From the NCBI GenBank assembly GCA_036823295.1, contig DAISGD010000036.1, positions 1-36,194 on the forward strand: a stretch of DNA of 36,194 nucleotides, read 5' to 3'. Source of the DNA: UBA4742 sp002403895. GTDB taxonomy: Bacteria > Actinomycetota > Acidimicrobiia > Acidimicrobiales > Acidimicrobilacustridaceae. Position numbers and translations under genes: made by a program. Under the pieces are notes generated by a model. That model worked only from the letters and a program-made list of their open reading frames with translations, was not told where the DNA came from and did not search any database. Position 1 is the first letter of the stretch, and each line of letters opens with the position of its first letter. Below are positions 31,580 to 36,194 of this stretch, in pieces.

Positions 31580-31795
31580 TGATGCTCGAGTTCGCCGACA
31601 CGCCGCGGAGCCCGGCTGCACCAGCGCCAGGTTCGACTTCCTAGCTCGTGACGAGGTTGCTGAGTTCCTACACGACGATGCCGGGTTCTTCTTGATGGCC
31701 GGGCCCGAACCGATAGCCGAAGCCCGGGTCACGGCGACCCTCTGGCCATCGGGTGGGAAGGCTGGTTTTCGGCGGCAGAGACCGGTTTGGTTGCC
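31580..31795 (+). pseudogene. Possible broken small gene between the SMC-like and baeRF genes
   Basis: The frame from ATG 31580 (MMLEFADTPRSPAAPA) stops early. A one-base shift near 31622 opens a second frame that reads ARFDFLARDEVAEFLHDDAGFFLMAGPEPIAEARVTATLW, with coding-like composition. No family is recognised and this may be ordinary intergenic DNA. Confidence 0.25.
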
Positions 31796-31831
31796 TACCA
31801 TCGGGTCACTAGCCGACCCCTTGGAGGTTCC

Positions 31832-32947
31832 ATGGCCGTGATCACCGAAGCTGCTGTTCGTGAGCTAGCCGGGTTCAGGGGACAGGGAGCCCCCGTCACC
31901 ACCTGCTATCTCGATGTCGATGGCCGCCGGCTCAGCCGGCACCGGGACTACGAACAGGAGCTGGAGCGGATTCTCCGCTCGGCGCGGGTGAGGGCCAACG
32001 GCAACGCATCGGTGGGGCGGGATCTCCAACGCATCGAGGACTACGTGAAGGCTGGCTTCGATCGGTCGCGTACGCGCGGCCTCGCCATCTTCTCCTGCTC
32101 TGACGAGGCCTTCTGGCAGGTGCTGCCCCTGCCGGTGCCGGTGCGCAGCCGCGTGATCGTGAACCAGGCCCCGGCGGTGTCGCAGCTCGAGTCGCTCACC
32201 CAGGAGTTCGACCGGTTCGGGGTGCTGCTGGCCGACAAGCAGCGGGCCCGCATGCTGGTGTTCCACTTCGGTGAGCTGGTCGACCACTCCGACCTGCTCG
32301 ACGAGTTGCCCCGCGACTACGACAGCCGCGGCCACTCCGACCAGGGCGACGTGAGCGGTCACGTCGACGCCTTGGCCGCTGCCCATCTCCGCCACGCCGC
32401 CGAGGTCGCCTTCCAGGTGTTCCAGGACGAGCCCTTTCAGCACTTCACCGTCGGTGCCCCCGGCCCCATCGCCGGCGCCCTGGAAGCCACCCTTCACCCC
32501 TACCTTCGCAACCGGCTCTGCGGGCGGATCGCCGTCGGGGTCACCGCGTCGACCGCGGAGATCCGCGACGCCGCCCTCGACGTCGAGCGCGAGGTCGAGC
32601 GCCGCCAAGAAGCCGACTCGGTGTCGCGGCTGCGCGGCCAAGTGGCGACCGGCAACCGGGCCCTGGCCGGTTTGGCTCCTACCCTCGAGGCCCTGGCCGC
32701 CCGCCGCGTCGATCAGCTGCTGGTGTCGGCCGACTTCAACGAGCCCGGCTGGCGCTGCGACGCCTGCGGCCACCTTGGCCTCGTCGGTCGGGTCTGCCCC
32801 GCGTGCGCCAGCCAGCTGACCCCCGTCGACGACATCGTCGAGGAGGCCGTCGAGGCGGCCCTGGGCCAGTCGTGCCACGTCGAGATCTGTGTCGACAACG
32901 CCGACCTCGACGTGATGGGTCGCATCGGCGCCCTGCTGCGGTACTGA
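31832..32947 (+). CDS. Bacterial eRF1-like (baeRF family) protein
   Basis: A 371-residue protein of the bacterial eRF1-related families, proposed to act at the ribosome in peptide release or rescue. Domain-2-like part: APVTTCYLDVDGRRLSRHRDYEQELERILRSAR, then TRGLAIFSCSDEAFWQVLPLPVPV. The middle FGVLLADKQRARMLVFHFGELVDHSD is the usual strand pair. The domain-3-like C-terminus has LVSADFNEPGWRCDACGHLGLVGRVCPACASQLTP, a zinc knuckle with two CxxC pairs, and VEEAVEAALGQSCHVEICVDN. No GGQ motif is visible in the expected loop, so hydrolytic release activity is uncertain. GGAGG lies before the ATG at 31832. The stop overlaps the next start (TGATG). Confidence 0.85.
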   Translation: MAVITEAAVRELAGFRGQGAPVTTCYLDVDGRRLSRHRDYEQELERILRSARVRANGNASVGRDLQRIEDYVKAGFDRSRTRGLAIFSCSDEAFWQVLPLPVPVRSRVIVNQAPAVSQLESLTQEFDRFGVLLADKQRARMLVFHFGELVDHSDLLDELPRDYDSRGHSDQGDVSGHVDALAAAHLRHAAEVAFQVFQDEPFQHFTVGAPGPIAGALEATLHPYLRNRLCGRIAVGVTASTAEIRDAALDVEREVERRQEADSVSRLRGQVATGNRALAGLAPTLEALAARRVDQLLVSADFNEPGWRCDACGHLGLVGRVCPACASQLTPVDDIVEEAVEAALGQSCHVEICVDNADLDVMGRIGALLRY

Positions 32948-33987
32948 TGAGCGCAACCGCTGCTCCTGACGGTTCCGGCGCGCCCCGGATCGTGGCCGGG
33001 CTCGACCTGGGCGGAACCAAGATCCTCGGCCGGGTGCTCGACTCGGCCGATCCGCTCACTGCCCTGGGCGACATCCGGGTCGACACCCCCAAGGGCAGCG
33101 ACGCCATCATCGACGCCGTGGTCGATCTCGTCGCCGCCCTCGGTCGCGAGGCCGCGGGCAAAGGTCTCCCGCCGATCGAGGCGGTGGGGATGGGTGCTGC
33201 CGGGCTGGTGGATAAGCACGGCGTCGTCAGCTTCGCCCCCAACTTGCCCGGCGTGGTCGACCTCGATCTGGCCGGCCTAGTTCGCGAGCGCACCGGTCTG
33301 CCGGTGGTGGTCGACAACGACGCCAACACCGCCACAGTGGCCGAGCACCGCCTGGGCGCGGGCGACCGGGCTCGCAATCTCATCCTCGTTACCTTGGGCA
33401 CCGGCATCGGCGGGGGACTCGTCCTCGACGGCAAGCTCCAGCGGGGCGCGGCCGGGTTCGCCGGCGAGCCCGGACACATGGTGGTGGACCCCAACGGGCC
33501 GCCCTGCCCGTGTGGGCGGCGCGGCTGTTGGGAGCGTTTCGCCTCGGGCAGTGGTCTCGGACGCCTGGCCCGAGACGCGGCCCACGCCGGGCGGGCGCCG
33601 CACATCGTGGCGCTGGCCGGGGGCGACCCCGACGACGTGCGGGGCGAGCACGTGACCCGCGCCGCCGACGCCGCCGACGCCGAGGCGATCGAGATCATGG
33701 CCGAGTTCGCCTGGTGGGTGGCCCTCGGCATCTCCAACCTGGAGAACCTGCTCGACCCGGAGGTGGTCGTGGTCGGGGGCGGGCTGGCCGAGGCCGGCGA
33801 GCTGTTGTTGGCCCCCACCCGCGCGGCGTATGAGACCCTCGTCCTGGGCTTCGAGCATCGCCCTCCGGTGCGCATCGTTGCTGCCGCTCTCGGCCAGGAC
33901 GCGGGGGCCATCGGCGCCGGGCTCATCGCCCTCGACCTCCTCGCCGAGTCCTCAGTTTGGCGGCGGGGGCGGGCGCCGCCACCATGA
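32947..33987 (+). CDS. ROK-family glucokinase
   Basis: A 346-residue ROK (repressor, ORF, kinase) protein without an N-terminal DNA-binding domain, hence a sugar kinase, probably ATP-dependent glucokinase. The phosphate loop is VAGLDLGGTKILGRVLD. VVVDNDANTATVAEHRLGAG carries the catalytic aspartate (DND). ILVTLGTGIGGGLVLDGKLQRG and the sugar/zinc region FAGEPGHMVVDPNGPPCPCGRRGCWERFASG contain the ROK signature and the three zinc cysteines with histidine. A long acidic insert occurs near 225-240 (DAADAEAIE). ATG overlaps the preceding stop by one base, so it is coupled to the baeRF gene. Streptomyces glkA lies in a comparable neighbourhood, from memory. Confidence 0.9.
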   Translation: MSATAAPDGSGAPRIVAGLDLGGTKILGRVLDSADPLTALGDIRVDTPKGSDAIIDAVVDLVAALGREAAGKGLPPIEAVGMGAAGLVDKHGVVSFAPNLPGVVDLDLAGLVRERTGLPVVVDNDANTATVAEHRLGAGDRARNLILVTLGTGIGGGLVLDGKLQRGAAGFAGEPGHMVVDPNGPPCPCGRRGCWERFASGSGLGRLARDAAHAGRAPHIVALAGGDPDDVRGEHVTRAADAADAEAIEIMAEFAWWVALGISNLENLLDPEVVVVGGGLAEAGELLLAPTRAAYETLVLGFEHRPPVRIVAAALGQDAGAIGAGLIALDLLAESSVWRRGRAPPP

Positions 33988-34017
33988 TCTGAGCCGGTTT
34001 CGAAACCAGGAGACCGG

Positions 34018-34047
34018 TTCGAGGCAGGGGAGTGGGCGGGGTACCGT
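34018..34047 (+). promoter_or_regulatory. Leaderless promoter of the aminotransferase gene
   Basis: TACCGT (34042-34047) ends 7 bases before ATG 34054, and TTCGAG (34018-34023) lies 18 bp further upstream. The layout equals that of the LexA- and HNH-gene promoters in this window, but the -35 is a weak match. Confidence 0.4.
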
Positions 34048-34053
34048 GAGCCC

Positions 34054-35235
34054 ATGGAGTTCCGCCGGATTACGTCGCTGCCCCCCTACGTCTTCACCAT
34101 TATCGATTCGTTGAAGGTGGAGGCTCGCCGAGCCGGGATCGACGTGATCGACCTGGGCTTCGGTAACCCCGACATGCCCAGCCCCGACGTGGCCGTCGAG
34201 AAGCTGGCCGAGGCCGTCCACAACTCGAAGAACCACCGCTACTCGTCGAGCCGAGGCATCCCCAAGCTGCGCCAGGCCGCCAGCGACCTCTACCTGCGTC
34301 GCTGGGGGGTGGAGCTCGACCCCGAGACCGAGGTCATCAACACCATCGGCGCCAAAGAAGGGTTCTCCCACCTCATGTGGACCCTGCTCCAGCCCGGTGA
34401 CGCCGCCTTGGTGCCCTCGCCGTCCTACCCGATCCACATCTACGGCCCGCTGCTGGCCGGCGCCGACATCCGCGAGGTCCCGTTGGGGACGGGCGGGGCC
34501 GACTTCTTCGCCAGCCTCACCGAAGCGTGGGAATACTCCTGGCCCAAGCCGCGGGTCATTGTCATGTCGTTCCCCCACAACCCGACCACGACGTGCGTCG
34601 ACGTCGACTTCATGCAGCAGGTGGTGGACTTCGCCCGGGAGAAGGAGGTCGTGGTCGTTCACGACAACGCCTATGCCGAGATCGGCTTCGACGGCTACTC
34701 GCCGCCCTCCATCATGCAGGCCGAGGGGGCCAAGGAGGTCGCCGTCGAGTTGTACTCGATGACCAAGTCGTTCTCCATGGCCGGCTGGCGGGTGGCGTTC
34801 ATGGTCGGCAACCGCGAGGTCATCGCCGCCCTGACCAAGCTCAAGAGCTATCTCGACTACGGCACGTTCCAGCCCATTCAGATCGCGGCCACGGTGACGC
34901 TCAACGAGGCGCCCGACTTCCCCAAGCTGGTCAATGAGCAGTACCAAATCCGTCGCGACACGCTGTGCGGGGGTCTGAACCGCATCGGTTGGCCGGTCGA
35001 GCCACCCCGGGGAACCATGTTCGTGTGGGCGCCCATCCCCGAGCCCTACCAGGAGATGGGCTCGGTGGAGTTCGCCTCGTACCTGGTGAAGGAAGCGCAG
35101 GTGGCGGTCTCGCCCGGCGTCGGCTTCGGCCCCGGCGGTGACGGGCACGTGCGCTTCGCCCTCATCGAAAACGAGCAGCGCATCAACCAGGCCATCCGCA
35201 ACCTGCGCAAAGCCCTGGTCAAGCTCGACGGCTGA
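34054..35235 (+). CDS. alaC: Class I/II aminotransferase, AlaC type (alanine transaminase)
   Basis: A 393-residue PLP enzyme. The N-terminus MEFRRITSLPPYVFTIIDSLK and VIDLGFGNPDMPSP match AlaC/YfdZ proteins, which make alanine from pyruvate and glutamate; the related LL-DAP aminotransferases start differently. Cofactor motifs: GAKEGFSHLMW (phosphate side), SFPHNPTTTCVD (N in the pyridine-binding loop), HDNAYAEIGFDGY, and the Schiff-base lysine K238 in YSMTKSFSMAGWRVAFMVG. The C-terminal R in GGDGHVRFALIENEQRI binds the substrate carboxylate. Length is normal. A leaderless start is likely. Substrate within the family (alanine or other amino acids) is not certain. Confidence 0.88.
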   Translation: MEFRRITSLPPYVFTIIDSLKVEARRAGIDVIDLGFGNPDMPSPDVAVEKLAEAVHNSKNHRYSSSRGIPKLRQAASDLYLRRWGVELDPETEVINTIGAKEGFSHLMWTLLQPGDAALVPSPSYPIHIYGPLLAGADIREVPLGTGGADFFASLTEAWEYSWPKPRVIVMSFPHNPTTTCVDVDFMQQVVDFAREKEVVVVHDNAYAEIGFDGYSPPSIMQAEGAKEVAVELYSMTKSFSMAGWRVAFMVGNREVIAALTKLKSYLDYGTFQPIQIAATVTLNEAPDFPKLVNEQYQIRRDTLCGGLNRIGWPVEPPRGTMFVWAPIPEPYQEMGSVEFASYLVKEAQVAVSPGVGFGPGGDGHVRFALIENEQRINQAIRNLRKALVKLDG

Positions 35236-35281
35236 GCGCCGGCCTGCGGCGGTCCGTCGGCGGTTTGCGGCGGTCTGCCGA

Positions 35282-35335
35282 AATCTGGAGCGCTATCCAC
35301 CCCAGAAGGGGATTCGGCTTCTGATTTGGGAGGGC
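35282..35335 (+). repeat. Dispersed intergenic element, copy R2
   Basis: Partner of R1 (23080-23133): AATCTGGAGCG at the left, GATTTGGGAGGGC at the right, 30 bp between. In this copy CCCC-AGAA-GGGG inside the middle can form a hairpin. It lies between the stop of the aminotransferase gene and the end of the convergent nucleotidyltransferase gene. Confidence 0.5.
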
Positions 35336-35348
35336 GGCCGCGCTTGCA

Positions 35349-35849
35349 TCAGTTGGTCGTGCCGTAGGGCCCGGGTAGCTCGATCCCGAAGAGGTCGCGG
35401 AGGCGACCCATGTCGGCGATGTGCTCGGACCGGGGCTCGAAGCCGAGGTGGGCCCGCACCTGCGTCTCGGGGGACAGGCACGTGACGTCGCGCCCCGCGA
35501 TGCTGCCGGTGACGGGGCGGTCGTAATGCCACAGGCTGCCGTCCGGCTGGATCTGGTCACCGCCGCCGTCAGGAGTCAGCTGCACCGGGTGCAGATCGAC
35601 CTCACGGCCGTCGGGGTGCCGCATGGCGATCGCGGTCGGGAGGTCGTCTCGCAGGGTCTCGAACCCCTCGCTGGTGAAGAGTGCCAGCGCCGAATCGAGA
35701 TCGTCCGACACGATGCTCAAGTCGAGATCCGAATGCGGACGGGTCTGCTCACCCAGGAGGGCGTCGATGCCCCAACCGCCATCGACCCACACCCGGATGC
35801 GGTGGGTCTCCAGCAGATCCAGCATGCGAAGGACCTCGTCGGCGGTCAT
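35349..35849 (-). CDS. Nucleotidyltransferase, lincosamide/aminoglycoside type
   Basis: A 166-residue protein of the Lnu/AadB-like nucleotidyltransferase group (PF10706 type). The opening IRVWVDGGWGIDALLGEQTRPHSDLDLSIV holds the GG-x-G..D and DxD metal motif of these AMP-transferring enzymes. The conserved DGREVDLHPV supplies the third acidic residue, and CLSPETQVRAHLGFEP follows. Known members adenylylate lincosamides or gentamicin-type aminoglycosides, but many environmental homologues are untested, so resistance is only a possibility. ATG 35849 is preceded by GAGGTGAG; the frame is open further but without family similarity. It is convergent with the aminotransferase gene. Confidence 0.85.
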   Translation of the reverse strand: MTADEVLRMLDLLETHRIRVWVDGGWGIDALLGEQTRPHSDLDLSIVSDDLDSALALFTSEGFETLRDDLPTAIAMRHPDGREVDLHPVQLTPDGGGDQIQPDGSLWHYDRPVTGSIAGRDVTCLSPETQVRAHLGFEPRSEHIADMGRLRDLFGIELPGPYGTTN

Positions 35850-36004
35850 GTCCGGCTCACCTCGCGCTCCTCCGCTCGCCCCATCGGAAATGACCGTATC
35901 CGTGGCGGCGACCCGACGCGAAGTGATAATTGCCTGCTCCGTGGCCACCCGATGTGGCGCCCGCGCCTGCATGTGTGAATGTTGCTGAAAAGCCTCGAAA
36001 GCTC

Positions 36005-36034
36005 TTGACGATCGAACGGGTGTTTGTATAGGGT
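36005..36034 (+). promoter_or_regulatory. Leaderless sigma-70-type promoter
   Basis: TTGACG (36005-36010), 18-bp spacer, TAGGGT (36029-36034), then 7 bases to ATG 36042. The stretch TATAGG (36027-36032) is an overlapping alternative -10. This is the clearest promoter in the window and the region around it is unusually AT-rich. Confidence 0.65.
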
Positions 36035-36041
36035 CACGGCC

Positions 36042-36194
36042 ATGACGGCGGTGTCCCTTGGCGGGGAACTTCGAACTGAGTGTGGTGATCCCCTGGTGTC
36101 CCGGGTGTCTCTGGCGGTGGTCGAGGCGGCCGTCGACGGGTTTTGTGAGGGGTTCTCGCCGGACGTGTTGACGGCGTCGGAATGTGGTGACGCG
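36042..36194 (+). CDS. Start of a probable DUF222/HNH endonuclease-family gene (3' truncated)
   Basis: The first 51 codons before the window ends, with no stop: MTAVSLGGELRTECGDPLVS and on, including VVEAAVDGFCEGFSPDVLTASECGDA. This resembles the N-terminus of the 13E12/DUF222 proteins with C-terminal HNH nuclease domains, which occur in many scattered copies in actinobacteria. The call rests on the N-terminal helix pattern only. No Shine-Dalgarno sequence is seen; a strong promoter 7 bases upstream predicts a leaderless mRNA. Third-position base use (GTT, TTT, TTG) is lower in GC than in the neighbouring genes, hinting at horizontal spread. Confidence 0.6.
   Translation, partial: MTAVSLGGELRTECGDPLVSRVSLAVVEAAVDGFCEGFSPDVLTASECGDA

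Overview
The window comes from a high-GC actinobacterium. A WhiB protein, a PimB-like mannosyltransferase, F420-type Ddn-like and Rv2191-like proteins, and many near-leaderless promoters all point that way. The set trpD, DEDDh/GIY-YIG nuclease, pimB, SRPBCC, ArsA-like ATPase and a small helical protein echoes, from memory, the Rv2183c-Rv2192c neighbourhood of Mycobacterium tuberculosis. The ferritin_2 proteins and the degenerate SMC-like protein suggest Acidimicrobiia, which is an inference. The sequence is a scaffold: 100 Ns lie at 16926-17025.

1-4150 is accessory DNA. It holds small unrelated genes (a DHFR-like fragment, a VOC protein, two unknowns, a Ddn-like protein), a complete solitary tyrosine recombinase, and the C-terminal stump of a phage-type integrase ending 26 bp from the 3' end of rnpB. 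An exact 20-bp sequence occurs three times: in inverted orientation on both sides of the recombinase, and again directly after the stop codon of the next gene. With a folded attC-like structure at 3521-3624, this looks like a small recombinase-plus-cassette system or its remains, and it is the most novel-looking part of the window.

4151-12202 reads on the minus strand: rnpB, two Tat-exported ferritin-like proteins, a cupredoxin lipoprotein, glycerol kinase, a small membrane protein, an alkyl-DHAP-synthase-like flavoprotein and GlpD. The glycerol genes would convert glycerol to glycerol-3-phosphate and DHAP, and the flavoprotein may use DHAP for ether-lipid synthesis.

12392-15364 is a peroxide/iron stress unit: a Fur/PerR-type regulator with an operator over its own promoter, a rubrerythrin, a GlpC-like Fe-S protein and a DUF3501 protein. 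WhiB and TrpD (with an altered PRPP loop) follow.

17032-24844 contains a membrane protein, the DEDDh/GIY-YIG nuclease with a LexA box in its promoter, two small cysteine-motif proteins, queG-pimB-membrane protein, and an ABC-F ATPase. 24851-27378 holds SoxR with a divergent target gene under a 19-bp-spacer promoter, then a frameshifted arylamine N-acetyltransferase-like gene.

27472-35235 is a run of plus-strand genes: SRPBCC, ArsA-like ATPase, small helical protein, a 683-residue SMC-like protein without a Walker A motif, a baeRF/eRF1-like protein, a ROK glucokinase and an AlaC-type aminotransferase. The window ends with a minus-strand nucleotidyltransferase of the lincosamide/aminoglycoside type and the start of a probable DUF222/HNH endonuclease gene.
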